Positions 1 to 8,529 of a stretch of DNA of 39,254 bases are shown one piece after another. A program made the position numbers and the translations under genes. The stretch spans positions 1-39,254 of the forward strand of contig JAUVHU010000015.1 in NCBI GenBank assembly GCA_030593145.1, read 5' to 3'. The DNA is from Desulfobacteraceae bacterium (lineage in GTDB: Bacteria; Desulfobacterota; Desulfobacteria; Desulfobacterales; ETH-SRB1). Every line of letters starts with the position of its first letter. The stretch's first letter is position 1. Below the pieces are notes generated by a model that ran no database searches, had not been told where the DNA came from, and saw only the letters and a program-made list of their open reading frames with translations.

Positions 1-278
1 CAGCGGCTCTCAGAGAGCTGGCCGACAGGCTTAAGGAAAAAATAAAATCCGGTATTGTCGTGCTTGGAAGTGTATCAGGGTCAAAAGTACTGCTTATCGT
101 GGTTGTGACAAAAGATTTAACAAAGCGTTTTAATGCGGGAAGCATTGTAAAACAGGTTGCCGCCATAGTCGGCGGTGGCGGTGGCGGCAGGCCCGATATG
201 GCTCAAGCCGGCGGCACAATGCCGGAGAAACTGGATCAAGCCATTGAAAAGGCATACGAAATCGTTGAGAAAATGTAG
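1..278 (+). CDS. alaS: Alanyl-tRNA synthetase, C-terminal fragment
   Basis: Only the last ~91 codons are present; the frame is open from the left edge (reading from base 3) to TAG at 276-278. The tail carries the DHHA1-type C-terminal domain of alanyl-tRNA synthetase: a beta strand KVLLIVVVTKDL, the glycine run VGGGGGGRPDMAQAGG and a final helix. In this family the C-Ala/DHHA1 domain helps bind tRNA(Ala), while aminoacylation and editing lie upstream, outside the window. The glycine-rich GGGGGGRPDMAQAGG signature is very characteristic of AlaRS, so the identity is firm although the catalytic part cannot be seen. The gene converges on the cytochrome gene and is separated from it by a hairpin terminator. 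Confidence 0.95.
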   Translation, partial: AALRELADRLKEKIKSGIVVLGSVSGSKVLLIVVVTKDLTKRFNAGSIVKQVAAIVGGGGGGRPDMAQAGGTMPEKLDQAIEKAYEIVEKM

Positions 279-330
279 AATTACTTAACTCTATTATGCT
301 GCTTTTGGAACAATCTCCATAACAAAAAAA

Positions 331-357
331 GAAGTGCCGGAATTTTTCCGGCACTTC
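331..357. terminator. Bidirectional rho-independent terminator between alaS and the cytochrome gene
   Basis: A perfect 10 bp stem (GAAGTGCCGG / CCGGCACTTC, 331-340 with 348-357) closes a 7 nt loop. An A-run lies just before it (323-330), giving a U-tract for the minus strand, and a weaker T-rich stretch follows for the plus strand. It lies between two convergent genes, so it can stop both alaS and the multihaem cytochrome transcript. Confidence 0.85.
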
Positions 358-376
358 AGATTTATTGAACAAAAAA

Positions 377-2401
377 TCAGTTATTGTTTTGTTTGTACCC
401 CATGGGCAGTTTTTTAAACCGACCGCCATGGATAATAGGATCACCCTTATATCCAAGAGCCTTAAAATCAATGTAATCAGTAGTATTGATTAAATCTCCA
501 ACATCCCTGCCCTTGGCTTTCATGGCAGCAAAATCCGTTCCCTTGTTAAGCACCTTTTTAAAATCAACATTCTTGCTGTCCTGATGACACCGATTACAGG
601 TTCTTTCACCTTTAAGACTTTCATGGCACTGAACACAGGACAAGGCGAAAGTTGCCGGCATGACTTCATGTTCAAGGCGCCAGTACATCCAGGTTTCCAG
701 CCATTTGAATGTACCGCTGTAATCAAGTCCAACAGCATTCATGCCATCAATAAAGGCTTTTTCCCAGTCAAGGTTTTTCCAGTACGCAGTGGTATCATTC
801 TTATCCCTCGGGAACAAATGGGGAACCAGAAAATAATCATTTTCCGCATCCACTGCCTGAACCCCTTTCATGAGTTTGAATGGGGTAATTTTAGACACGG
901 AATCTTTAATGGAGCCTACAGGGCTTGTCAGGTTGATGACTTTTTTATGGATATCAACCTTTTCTCCCATTAGAATCCGGTCCATATAACCGTTGAACCA
1001 GGCGTATGTCGGCTTGGGAGATTCCTTCCATATAAATTCACCCTTTTTCCAATGATAATCAGGCTGACCATATTTATCCTTTTTAGGTTTACGCTTTTTA
1101 TCACCGGCCTTGGACCAGTCCCACCAGGTTTTGGTGGGTTTACACTTGGCATATACCGGGGAATGGCAGGTATTGCAGTCAATGCTTTTCACATGATTAT
1201 TCAAGTGATGATCCAAAAGACTACCGCAATAATGAGGAGAGTCAGAATGGCAGTCCAGGCAGGATACCTTTCCTTCGGAAGCCGCCACTGAAGAACTTCG
1301 ACCTGCAATCTTATGGTTACGGGTTTTATGACATTCCTCACAGGAAAAATCATAACCTCCCATGTGTACATCACACATTCTATCAGGTTCAAGAAGCTGC
1401 CGTGAAAGGTCAGCATGCTTAATGGCATCCCCTCCGCCACCATTAAAATGACATGCTCCACAGCTTGCCCGACTGGAATGCCCTACATTCTGGGCCACCA
1501 TTTTCAAATCGACACCCTTTGCCGGCATGCCTGCACCAGCAGGAGATTTTTTATATTTGCCGGTAGTATCATGACATACCAGGCAATCTATTTTAGTTTT
1601 ATCGCTAAAATCAAAAGAACTGTCTTTCCATCCATACCCTGCATGACAACTTGTGCAACGAGCCTCGTTGCTTATTGGACTAATTCAGTAGTTGTTTAGT
1701 GCAGTGGTTCCCTTACCATGCTGCACATCCTTTCGATGTTTGACCGTATAGGGTGAAGGACCTCTCCAGTTCCAGTGCGCGGTTTTAAGCATGTCTTCTC
1801 CTGCCTGGTCATGGCATCTGAGACATTCGGCAGTTACCTGAAAGGCATCTGAATTATCCGCCAGCTTGACAAGATCTTTATGATCCGGAACGTTTTTCAA
1901 ATGGCAGCCCGTACAGGTCACAGGGCCGTTTTGTTCTTCCTGGTGACACTCGGTACACTGCTGGTGGAATGCAGCCTTCAGACCGATTCTTTCAGGATGA
2001 TCAGCATTAAAGGAATCCTGATGACAAGCAGAACACCGGGTGGTTTCCAACATGGATTCATCCTTGGGTCGATAATGATGGCACTCGGTGCAATCATTAA
2101 TCAAAGCTGCATGCCGTTTGTGGGCAAACCGAACCGGACCGTAATGGTCTTCACGCTCCTTGATAATCGGACTGTCCAGCAGGAAATAATTATTCTTGAC
2201 ATCATCAAGAGATATACCTTTTTCAATCAAAGCTATTTTACGAAGGATATTGTCCTCATCCTTGTAGTCTTTTATAAATTTGACCCGCTCCTTGGCTCTT
2301 TCTTTTGCCTTTTCCTGATCCGGTGCTTTCCATACTTGAGCCATGCTTAATGCTGCCACCAGGATCATAAAGCCTGAATAAAAAATAATTTTCTTTATCA
2401 T
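377..2401 (-). CDS. Thirteen-haem cytochrome: cytochrome c3-like domain fused to octahaem tetrathionate reductase-family domain, with in-frame TGA (probable selenocysteine 239)
   Basis: Two open frames, 2401-1688 and 1684-377, lie in the same phase and are separated by one TGA at 1685-1687. Read through, they give a 674-residue exported protein. It has an N-terminal signal anchor (residues 4-21). Four CxxCH motifs at C104, C123, C149 and C163 form a class III (c3/c7)-like domain. CLRCH (C193) is followed by the TGA at residue 239, then CTSCH (C249), CLVCH, CGACH, CEECH, CLDCH, CNTCH, CVQCH and CNRCH. The stretch CTSCHAGYGWKD and the ending DFKALGYKGDP are typical of tetrathionate-reductase-family octahaem cytochromes. 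From memory, that family has a conserved Cys (NNFC-I) exactly where the TGA falls, near the active-site haem. The start overlaps the upstream NrfD stop (ATGA), indicating translational coupling. No ATG lies shortly after the TGA, and CTSCH and CLVCH would be lost from a restart at 1528, so readthrough fits better than two genes. Substrate unknown: a sulfur or nitrogen oxyanion, or electron transfer only. Confidence 0.85.
1655..1671 (-). promoter_or_regulatory. SECIS-like hairpin after the cytochrome TGA
   Basis: On the mRNA, bases +14 to +30 after the UGA form a perfect stem GCAACG / CGUUGC with loop AGGCU (or 7 bp with a GGC triloop). Bacterial SECIS elements lie directly downstream of the UGA and expose a GG in a small apical loop about 16-25 nt away. 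The GG here is at +21/+22, close to the position in E. coli fdhF. Function is inferred from position and shape only. Confidence 0.65.
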
Positions 2402-3600
2402 GACGATACCTCCTTTGGTGCCTGAAGAACCGGTAGAAAAGTTACCACAAAACGATAAACAAACATTAATGTGGCGATTAATCCCAGGGTTACAAATATT
2501 TCACCAACAGAAGGAAAATACCCGCTTTCGCTTACAGGAGACGTGTATCCCACAATAAAAACATTGATCCTGTTAAGCGCGACTCCAAAAACAATCATTG
2601 TAGCTGCTATAAAAACGCCCTTTCGTGACTGTCTGACTTTTTTTGATACCAGCATCAACCATGGCACTATAATACCAAACATCATCTCAATAATAAATGA
2701 ATTGGTCTGATATGTTCCATCCAGCAGATATACATAAGTTCCTCTGATAAACATGTCTCCCAGCTTTAGCAACATATACAGCCCCAATACAAATGTGGTA
2801 ATCCTGGTCAATGGTGTTAATATACTCATTTCCGAATTAAGCTTAAAGGATGATGTTACAAGTGTTGTTTCAAACACCACCATGGGATATCCAACCGCAA
2901 AAGCAGATGTTAAAAACAGCAATGGCAGAATCGGTGTATACCACAAGGGATGAATCTTGGTGGGTGCCACCAGCATGAGAGAACCAAGGCTGGACTGGTG
3001 CATGCAGGAAAGCACCACCCCAAGGATAATTAAGATCCACATGATCTTGCCCGCAACAGCATCTGCAATCTTTAAGAACAGATCTATGGGTGCATTCAGC
3101 AATGCCAGCGGCCCTGGCAAACGAACCTTGTTCTTAAACTGTTCAGCCACAATGGGTATGAATTCGAAATAAAGTACATGCAGGTAAATCATCACACACA
3201 TGGCCACCTCAAACAGCACGGAATTGGTATTCCAGAAAAAAATAGGTTTCCAGATAGCCCATGACCGGCCAATATCTACCATCAGCCCCAGCACAACAAA
3301 GGTGTATCCCAGCATTGCAGTTAACAAGGCCGGACGGATGATAGGTTCATATGAATGACAGCCAAAAATATGTGCCAGGGCAGCCGTGGTAAATCCACCG
3401 GCGGCAAGGGCAACTCCGGTTGCCACATCCACTCCTACCCACAATCCCCAGGGCCGAGCCGTAGACAGATTGGATACATATCCGATCCCACCGGTAAACC
3501 GTGCAATAATAGACACAAAACCTGCTATCATGAACACCAGCATGACAAATACTCCGGGTGTCCAGAATTTTCTATTTAAAGGACTTGCTTTATGATTCAT
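2398..3600 (-). CDS. NrfD/HybB-family polytopic membrane subunit (quinone-interacting)
   Basis: A 400-residue, very hydrophobic protein with about ten predicted membrane spans. The N-terminal region FVSIIARFTGGIGYVSNLSTARPWGLWVGVDVATG is typical of the HybB/DmsC/NrfD superfamily (PF03916). These subunits bind menaquinol/menaquinone in the membrane and pass electrons to a periplasmic 4Fe-4S partner. The gene overlaps both neighbours: its ATG shares one base with the stop of the Fe-S protein gene, and its TGA overlaps the ATG of the multihaem cytochrome. The three products therefore very likely form one complex, comparable in organisation to Hyb, Hmc, Tmc, Nhc and Ohc complexes of sulfate reducers. 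It has no haem motifs, as expected for the NrfD type. The direction of electron flow cannot be read from sequence. Confidence 0.9.
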   Translation of the reverse strand: MNHKASPLNRKFWTPGVFVMLVFMIAGFVSIIARFTGGIGYVSNLSTARPWGLWVGVDVATGVALAAGGFTTAALAHIFGCHSYEPIIRPALLTAMLGYTFVVLGLMVDIGRSWAIWKPIFFWNTNSVLFEVAMCVMIYLHVLYFEFIPIVAEQFKNKVRLPGPLALLNAPIDLFLKIADAVAGKIMWILIILGVVLSCMHQSSLGSLMLVAPTKIHPLWYTPILPLLFLTSAFAVGYPMVVFETTLVTSSFKLNSEMSILTPLTRITTFVLGLYMLLKLGDMFIRGTYVYLLDGTYQTNSFIIEMMFGIIVPWLMLVSKKVRQSRKGVFIAATMIVFGVALNRINVFIVGYTSPVSESGYFPSVGEIFVTLGLIATLMFVYRFVVTFLPVLQAPKEVSS

Positions 3601-4514
3601 CAGGCGCCTCCTTTATCTTGCGGGTTGTCATTTTTCTTTTTTGATTTGTACATGATCCCACCTAAAAGTCCGAACAGCAGAATCGGTGACCACAGGTAAC
3701 TGAACAAAGAATGCTGGATGGTTTCAGAAAGCTTTGGAGATGGTTTTTCAGGTAATTGCGGAAAATTCAATTTCGAAAAAGGAAGAGATGACACATAAAG
3801 CCATGAAGTACCACCAACTTCTTTTTCACCATAGACATGATCCACGTATTTACCAGGATTGTCTTTAATTCTCTTTTTGGCAAGTTCAAGCAGTGTGTTT
3901 CGTTTACCAAAAGTAATAGCTTCCACAGGGCAGATGGTAGCGCAACCTGGAAGCCCGCCATCCTTGGAAATCCTGTCAAAACAGAATGTACACTTTCTGA
4001 CCCGCGGCGTAATGGGATCATGGTATTCATAAGCCGGGATCTCAAATGGACAGGCCACCATGCAATATCTGCAGCCAATGCATTTGGATACATCATAATG
4101 GACCGCACCATTTTCCTTTTTGGTCAGTGCTCCAACAATACAGGCTGACACACAGGCCGGGTCCTGGCAGTGCATGCACTGTATCTTGACAAATACTGGC
4201 AAAGGCTTGTCCAACTCATCCAGCTTGCCGGAAAAATACCGATTAACAACTGTAAAGGCATTTTCGTCCGGTCTTCGCTTTTTTTCAAACACAGTACAAT
4301 CACACACATCCTTAATCGGCGGGGGCAACTCATTTACCGTACTGCAAGCATCTTCACACTTTCGGCACCCATTGCATCGCGTCAGATCCACCAAACACCC
4401 ATATGGATCTGGTGGCGCTTTTGACTGCCATGCCTGGGCTGACGAGGGCAGCACTGCTACAGAAGCACCTGTTGCACCCATGAATTTAAAAAAATTCCGT
4501 CTGGTCAGTTGCAT
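3600..4514 (-). CDS. Tat-exported 4x[4Fe-4S] ferredoxin-like subunit (HybA type) with C-terminal membrane anchor
   Basis: 304 residues. The N-terminus has a twin-arginine signal ([14 protein letters not shown]) followed by a hydrophobic stretch ending near AQA, so the protein should be exported folded to the periplasm. Four cysteine groups are visible: C47/50/53/57, C113/116/121/125, C145/148/151/155 and C175/178/191/195, enough for four [4Fe-4S] clusters as in HybA, DmsB and HmcB. A hydrophobic helix at about 272-290 followed by KSKKK is a C-terminal anchor, again HybA-like. It is the first gene of the module and is followed without a gap by the NrfD protein and the multihaem cytochrome. A good ribosome site (AGGGGGG) precedes the ATG. 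The expected role is electron relay between the quinone-binding NrfD subunit and the cytochrome. Confidence 0.92.
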   Translation of the reverse strand: MQLTRRNFFKFMGATGASVAVLPSSAQAWQSKAPPDPYGCLVDLTRCNGCRKCEDACSTVNELPPPIKDVCDCTVFEKKRRPDENAFTVVNRYFSGKLDELDKPLPVFVKIQCMHCQDPACVSACIVGALTKKENGAVHYDVSKCIGCRYCMVACPFEIPAYEYHDPITPRVRKCTFCFDRISKDGGLPGCATICPVEAITFGKRNTLLELAKKRIKDNPGKYVDHVYGEKEVGGTSWLYVSSLPFSKLNFPQLPEKPSPKLSETIQHSLFSYLWSPILLFGLLGGIMYKSKKKNDNPQDKGGA

Positions 4515-4710
4515 TTTCCCCCCTTTTGTTTTTCATTCCATTTATAAGTTTTTAGCTTTATAACATAAGCCAACCATGACAAGCTTCATAGCTCCCTAAG
4601 CACCTATTCGTGATTTGCTCGGCATGTAACCCGAATAACATATTGCACATCATGAATTAAGTTGAATAGTTTAGTCCCAAATATCTCCATTATGCAACGG
4701 AGCTTACGCC

Positions 4711-4950
4711 TTATAAGCTTTTAGAAAATCGTCTCTGGATATTCCAGCTTGACTGAAAATCGTTCGTAGGGAGGATCAATTCCCAAGTCTTGGGGTCCGA
4801 ATGTTTCGAGTGAAATTTAATTGCAGATTTGACGTCGGCCACGGCAGTTTCATATGCGTCTCCCTGACCAACTACTACGCCTTTAATTCCGAGGGGGTAA
4901 GCAACATAGGTGTCGGAATGTTTTTCCACGATAATTTTGAATTGTTTCAT
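4711..4950 (-). CDS. HicB-like antitoxin-family protein, solitary
   Basis: 79 residues. The N-terminal half (KIIVEKHSDTYVAYPLGIKG, then VVGQGDAYETAVADVKSAIKFH) matches the partial RNase H fold of HicB-type antitoxins, which normally neutralise the HicA mRNA interferase. No HicA-like frame (about 60-80 residues with a conserved histidine) is visible on either side. The C-terminal ~28 residues (from DPKTWEL) do not look like a ribbon-helix-helix or HTH DNA-binding tail, so this may be an orphan or trimmed member. It is a single-gene unit preceded by a possible sigma70 promoter. The family is reasonably clear; an active toxin-antitoxin role is doubtful. Confidence 0.65.
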   Translation of the reverse strand: MKQFKIIVEKHSDTYVAYPLGIKGVVVGQGDAYETAVADVKSAIKFHSKHSDPKTWELILPTNDFQSSWNIQRRFSKSL

Positions 4951-5001
4951 CAGCCTTACCTCATATTACAAGTCTTGGCTCATGCTTTTGCACCTAATAT
5001 T

Positions 5002-5031
5002 TTATACTACCATAAAATAATTATAAGTCAA
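5002..5031 (-). promoter_or_regulatory. Possible sigma70 promoter for the HicB-like gene
   Basis: On the minus strand TTGACT (5031-5026) is followed after 16-18 bases by TAGTAT/GTATAA (5009-5002), a reasonable -35/-10 pair about 50 bases upstream of the HicB-like ATG. Consensus match only. Confidence 0.35.
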
Positions 5032-5432
5032 GATCATATCCCTACAACCCTTTGAGACCTTTGCAAATACCCCCTTTTGCCCAATCTCTGGAAGGAATTA
5101 GGGGAAACACATGGTGTTGTGTCTTGCAGTAAATAACAGGTTCTGATTTTTATTAAAAAAAGCAAAGAAAGATAAGGGGGTGGTGGAGCGCAAAAAGAAA
5201 AAAAGGAGTCATCATGTTGTGAAAATTTAAAGTCTAACTTGAGATTATCACAAATAGGGAAATAAATAGGTCGTAGTAGAAACAAAGGATCTTCATTAAA
5301 TGGGCAACTCAGATACTGATTATAAGCAAAAGATGTTTTCCCTATGCACCAGGGAAGCTAAACCAAGAAGCTGAACTGAATACGTATTCCGCTTGATTCC
5401 GGCCACTTGAAAATCTTATAATTGAGGAAATC

Positions 5433-5493
5433 GGTGTCAAATCTTGAATTGTGAATAAAGAAAAGTGTAATTCACAATTCAAGATTTGACACC
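5433..5493. repeat. Perfect 24-bp inverted repeat with 13-nt loop
   Basis: Bases 5433-5456 are the exact reverse complement of 5470-5493; the outer ends are GGTGTCAAATC and GATTTGACACC and the loop is 5457-5469. There is no T-run directly after either arm, so it does not look like a simple terminator. It lies just downstream of the nth stop codon. It is probably a REP-like or miniature mobile element; copy number in the genome is unknown. Confidence 0.85.
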
Positions 5494-5514
5494 ATAGTAC
5501 AATTTATTACAGTA

Positions 5515-6183
5515 TCAGCGCCGTTGTTTTTTTACCCTCCTTGGCGTTACACCGTTTTTAGGGCAATCCTGCTCAAACAAACAGCAGTCACATTGAGGCC
5601 ATACAGGTTTGCATCGCTTCTGCCCAAAGGCGACAAGGATTGAATTAACCTTTTTCCAGTATTTGACAGGCAGTATTTTTCGCAAAGCCTTTTCTGTGGA
5701 CTCAGGGTTTTTAGTACTTACAAAACCCCAGATATTCATGATTCGATGAACATGGGTGTCGACGCATATGGCAGGTTTGTTAAATGCCACAGATAAAACA
5801 AGGTTGGCTGTTTTTCGCCCTACTCCAGGCAGTTTTAACAGTTTATCACGTTCATCCGGCACCTTGTAGTCATAAGGTTCTAAGGCACCCGGCAATCTGG
5901 AAAGATAGTTTGCTTTGTTTTTAAAAAAACCAACGGGGTGTATCAATTTGCGGATTCTTTCCTCACTCAGCCCGGCCAGCGCGTGAACATCAGGAGCTTC
6001 ATTGAAAAGTCTGCGGGAGGCTTTGGAAGTGGTTTCATCCTTTGTTCTTGCCGAAAGAATTGTTGCAACCAGCACTTTGAAAGGATCGCGGGTCTGCACT
6101 GCTATCAGGTCAACAACCGGCGTGTGGTAACTTGTAACTTCCTGTTCCAGGGCCAGTAGAAATGATTCAAGATTTATTGGCAT
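5515..6183 (-). CDS. nth: Endonuclease III
   Basis: 222 residues, close to the usual ~211. This is a DNA glycosylase/AP lyase that removes oxidised pyrimidines. Visible features are the helix-hairpin-helix LPGVGRKTANLVLSVAF containing the catalytic Lys, the catalytic Asp in ICVDTHVHRI, and the C-terminal [4Fe-4S] loop CKPVWPQCDCCLFEQDC (Cys spacing 6-2-5, with one extra Cys). The HhH motif, catalytic Asp and cluster are all intact. It is the last gene of an apparent run: solute-binding protein, rubredoxin, nth, with only 24 bases between the rubredoxin stop and its ATG. The Fe-S protein directly follows a rubredoxin gene, but no functional link is implied. Confidence 0.95.
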   Translation of the reverse strand: MPINLESFLLALEQEVTSYHTPVVDLIAVQTRDPFKVLVATILSARTKDETTSKASRRLFNEAPDVHALAGLSEERIRKLIHPVGFFKNKANYLSRLPGALEPYDYKVPDERDKLLKLPGVGRKTANLVLSVAFNKPAICVDTHVHRIMNIWGFVSTKNPESTEKALRKILPVKYWKKVNSILVAFGQKRCKPVWPQCDCCLFEQDCPKNGVTPRRVKKQRR

Positions 6184-6207
6184 ATTTTATTTCTAAGGGT
6201 TTCATAT

Positions 6208-6366
6208 CTATTCCTTTTCAAACTCATCCTTAGAAGCTCCACACACCGGGCATTCCCAGTCATCAGGCACATCTTCCCATTTTGTCCCTGGCTCAACACC
6301 ATTGTCAGGATCTCCCTGCTTCGGGTCATAAACATAGCCGCACACTGTGCACAGATATTTATCCAT
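6208..6366 (-). CDS. Rubredoxin
   Basis: A 52-residue protein with the two classic knuckles CTVCG (Cys6, Cys9) and CPVCG (Cys39, Cys42) that bind one Fe(SCys)4 centre, plus the conserved YVYDP, [16 protein letters not shown] core. Length and sequence are those of a standard anaerobe rubredoxin. It carries single electrons in the cytoplasm, typically to rubredoxin:oxygen oxidoreductase, superoxide reductase or rubrerythrin; none of these partners is in the window. A strong ribosome site (GGAGGAGAC) sits just upstream of the ATG. It follows the solute-binding protein gene by 14 bases and precedes nth by 24, suggesting co-transcription. Confidence 0.97.
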   Translation of the reverse strand: MDKYLCTVCGYVYDPKQGDPDNGVEPGTKWEDVPDDWECPVCGASKDEFEKE

Positions 6367-6380
6367 TGTCTCCTCCTTTT

Positions 6381-8153
6381 TTAGAGACCATCAAATATCT
6401 CATCAAAATATATGGAAGGATTTTTAGGCGGCAGATATAATTTATTTTTCAGGGCATCATAAAGATCGTCCCTGGAATCTTCATCCAGCCACCAGTATAC
6501 ATTGGCGCTGCTTTCGCTGCCATATTTGGAAAGCACAATATCAGGTGTTCCGAACTTGTTCCAGTAAAGAAGCCGGGTATAATTGATATTCCACAAAAGA
6601 ACATAAGGCGCTGCATTATAAACTATCTGATCAATTTTTCTATATATTTTGTTGCGCTCATTAACATCAAAAATCTCTTTTTGCTTTTCGATAAGATTGT
6701 CCACCTCAAGATTTTTAAAGCCGGTAATATTGTTTCCGCCTTTTCTGTCCGCCTCCTTTGACAACCACATGCTTTCCGGATCCTTAAAAACTCCGGAACT
6801 CCAGGCAGCCCATGTCATCTGGTAATTATATTCGTCCATATCCCTTGCCCACGCAGCCCAGTCCTTCTTGTCAATGACCAGCTCAATCCCAATATCTTTG
6901 AGATCTTCAGCAAAAATAGCAAGAAATTTTTCAGATGAAGAACTTCTGGATAAAAACCTGAATGAAAACCTCTTTCCGTTTTTTTCCAAAAATCCGGTTT
7001 TTGAATTCACTTTCCAGCCGGCCTGCCTTAAAAGGTTCCCTGCCTTTTCCTTGTCAAATGGAATAAGCGTGTTGGAGCATGGATTCTCTTTTGTGTACAG
7101 GTCTTCAAAATACGACCTGTGGAGAAAATACTGGCTGTACATCAGGGCGCTGTTCATTTTTCTTCTATCAAGAAGAAATGCCATGGCCTTGCGAACCCTC
7201 ACATCATCAAATGGAGGCTTTCTCATGTTCATGGCAAACCCCTGAAATCCTATTGGATGATAGTTGTAAATTTTTTGTTTTATAATCCGGTTATTAGCAA
7301 AATCTTCTCCTTTTGTTTCATTTATCCATATACGCGCTGTATATATTGGAAAAAGATCTATCATGCCCTTTTTAAATGCCTCGAATGCATTTTCCCGCTC
7401 GGCAAAAAACTTGAATATTATGGTTTGAAAATTGCCCGTTCCCCTGAACCTCCGGGCCTTTTTATTCCACCACTCACTGCGCCTCTTTAAAGATATATAA
7501 AGTCCCTCATCCATTTTCCCAAGCCTGTATAAACCTGAAACAACCGGGAATTCAAAATTAACCCTGTTGAAATCCTTTCCCTCAAATGCATGCTTGCAAA
7601 GAATATGAAAACCACCGGCAACGCCCAGATTCTTCCAGTGAACATCCCTCGCAGTAAAACATATTGTGTATTCATCAATAACAACAGGCGGCTTAAAACG
7701 TTCCATATCCAGTTTATGCGGCCCTGTAAGGTTTTTTGGATCCATGATTGTGTCATAGGTCCATTTTACATCATGTGCGGTTACAGGTCTGCCGTCACTC
7801 CATTTGGCCCGTTTATCCATATAAAAGGTAAAGCTTTTTTTATCGTCTGAAATTAGCCATTTCTCTGCAAGACCTGGTTCATAATCCAAAGTAACAGGAT
7901 TAACAGTCAGGAGTGTCTCATACATGGCCCCAAAAATCTCTGCGGACAATACATTGTTGTCTAAGTAGTAATTGAGGCTTTTTGGATACTGGCCGGCAAA
8001 AATGGAAATCTCTCCTCCGAGTACCGCCTCCGTGCTTGCAAGAAAATTCGGTTTATCTGACCATCCCTTTTGGGGAAACAGTTCGCCAGCAATGGAAGGG
8101 ACAGCCAAAAATAGAATAAGAATGAATATTAATTTTTTGTAATATTTTAGCAT
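6381..8153 (-). CDS. ABC transporter solute-binding protein, family 5 (peptide/nickel/oligopeptide type)
   Basis: About 590 residues beginning with a signal peptide ([18 protein letters not shown]...SIAGE). I chose the ATG at 8153 over a TTG seven codons upstream because the signal peptide starts there. The body has the hallmarks of SBP_bac_5 (PF00496): [20 protein letters not shown] near the start, [37 protein letters not shown] and a C-terminal [17 protein letters not shown]. Such proteins capture oligopeptides, nickel complexes or other ligands in the periplasm for a DppBCDF-type permease. No permease or ATPase genes are adjacent, so it may be an orphan or serve a distant transporter. It heads the run leading to rubredoxin and nth. 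The ligand cannot be inferred. Confidence 0.88.
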   Translation of the reverse strand: MLKYYKKLIFILILFLAVPSIAGELFPQKGWSDKPNFLASTEAVLGGEISIFAGQYPKSLNYYLDNNVLSAEIFGAMYETLLTVNPVTLDYEPGLAEKWLISDDKKSFTFYMDKRAKWSDGRPVTAHDVKWTYDTIMDPKNLTGPHKLDMERFKPPVVIDEYTICFTARDVHWKNLGVAGGFHILCKHAFEGKDFNRVNFEFPVVSGLYRLGKMDEGLYISLKRRSEWWNKKARRFRGTGNFQTIIFKFFAERENAFEAFKKGMIDLFPIYTARIWINETKGEDFANNRIIKQKIYNYHPIGFQGFAMNMRKPPFDDVRVRKAMAFLLDRRKMNSALMYSQYFLHRSYFEDLYTKENPCSNTLIPFDKEKAGNLLRQAGWKVNSKTGFLEKNGKRFSFRFLSRSSSSEKFLAIFAEDLKDIGIELVIDKKDWAAWARDMDEYNYQMTWAAWSSGVFKDPESMWLSKEADRKGGNNITGFKNLEVDNLIEKQKEIFDVNERNKIYRKIDQIVYNAAPYVLLWNINYTRLLYWNKFGTPDIVLSKYGSESSANVYWWLDEDSRDDLYDALKNKLYLPPKNPSIYFDEIFDGL

Positions 8154-8208
8154 TGTGTAACAAACTATCTGCAATTTAAGCTTTGATGAATTTGCAAAAA
8201 GTACGATT

Positions 8209-8240
8209 TACCACAGAGCGCGCAGAGAACACAGAAATAA
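8209..8240. repeat. CACAGAG-word repeat, inverted partner at 9457-9477
   Basis: The stretch TTACCACAGAG...GAGAACACAGAAA (8209-8237) recurs in inverted orientation at 9457-9477 (TTTCTGTGTTCTCTGTGG), so the two copies flank dapB as long-range inverted repeats. The gene-free interval 8154-8529 contains this repeat and the palindromic element at 8324-8498, and otherwise no coding signal. Confidence 0.6.
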
Positions 8241-8323
8241 CAGAGATAACTATTTGTAATTACTGTATTCCAATCTTCTCATGAATGACGGTTAAGTGGT
8301 ATATCGGACTTTTTACGAGTTTG

Positions 8324-8498
8324 TTTTGAACCGCAGAATGTCGAACAAGAAATTATGAATGTCGAAGTAATGTATTCTATCATTTTTAATATTTAAAAAG
8401 ATAGCTTGCCGGGGCATAGCCGTGGGCGACGCCTGGAGCGCAGCAATTCCACACTTCATCATTCGAAATTCCTTGTTCGACATTCGATATTCTTTTTT
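8324..8498. repeat. Palindromic intergenic element, family B copy 1
   Basis: Arms made of the words GAACCGCAGAATGTCGAACA on the left and TTGTTCGACATTCGATATTC on the right flank a centre containing a TTTAAAAAGATAG segment and GGAGCGCAGCAATTCC. A second copy lies at 23133-23270 and a relative at 15253-15342. There is no coding potential, and the position is downstream of dapB. Confidence 0.75.
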
Positions 8499-8529
8499 GT
8501 GTTGCACCCCAATTGATCCCACTGCCCAT

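Larger units (their letters stand above)
4951..5514. other. Gene-free interval of 564 bases
   Basis: No convincing coding region: the open frame at 5034-5285 (minus) is rich in Phe, Pro and Leu runs and lacks a ribosome site. The interval holds the likely HicB promoter at its left end, a short word (GAGACCTTTGCAAA) near 5052 that is also seen in the terminator near 14501, and a perfect long inverted repeat at 5433-5493. Confidence 0.6.

Noticed and set aside
1685-1687. TGA as an ordinary stop separating two cytochrome genes
   Set aside because: There is no start codon with a ribosome site shortly after it, and two haem motifs (CTSCH, CLVCH) would be lost if translation began at 1528. The phase is unbroken over 674 residues, and a SECIS-like hairpin follows.
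1880-2350. 156-residue plus-strand frame opposite the cytochrome gene
   Set aside because: Antisense shadow of the haem-rich region; the minus strand carries five CxxCH motifs and a signal peptide.
5034-5285. 83-residue frame on the minus strand
   Set aside because: Biased composition (Phe, Pro, Leu runs), no ribosome site, no recognisable motif.
8154-8174. TTG start seven codons upstream for the solute-binding protein
   Set aside because: The signal peptide begins at the ATG at 8153 and the extra residues disrupt its usual layout.
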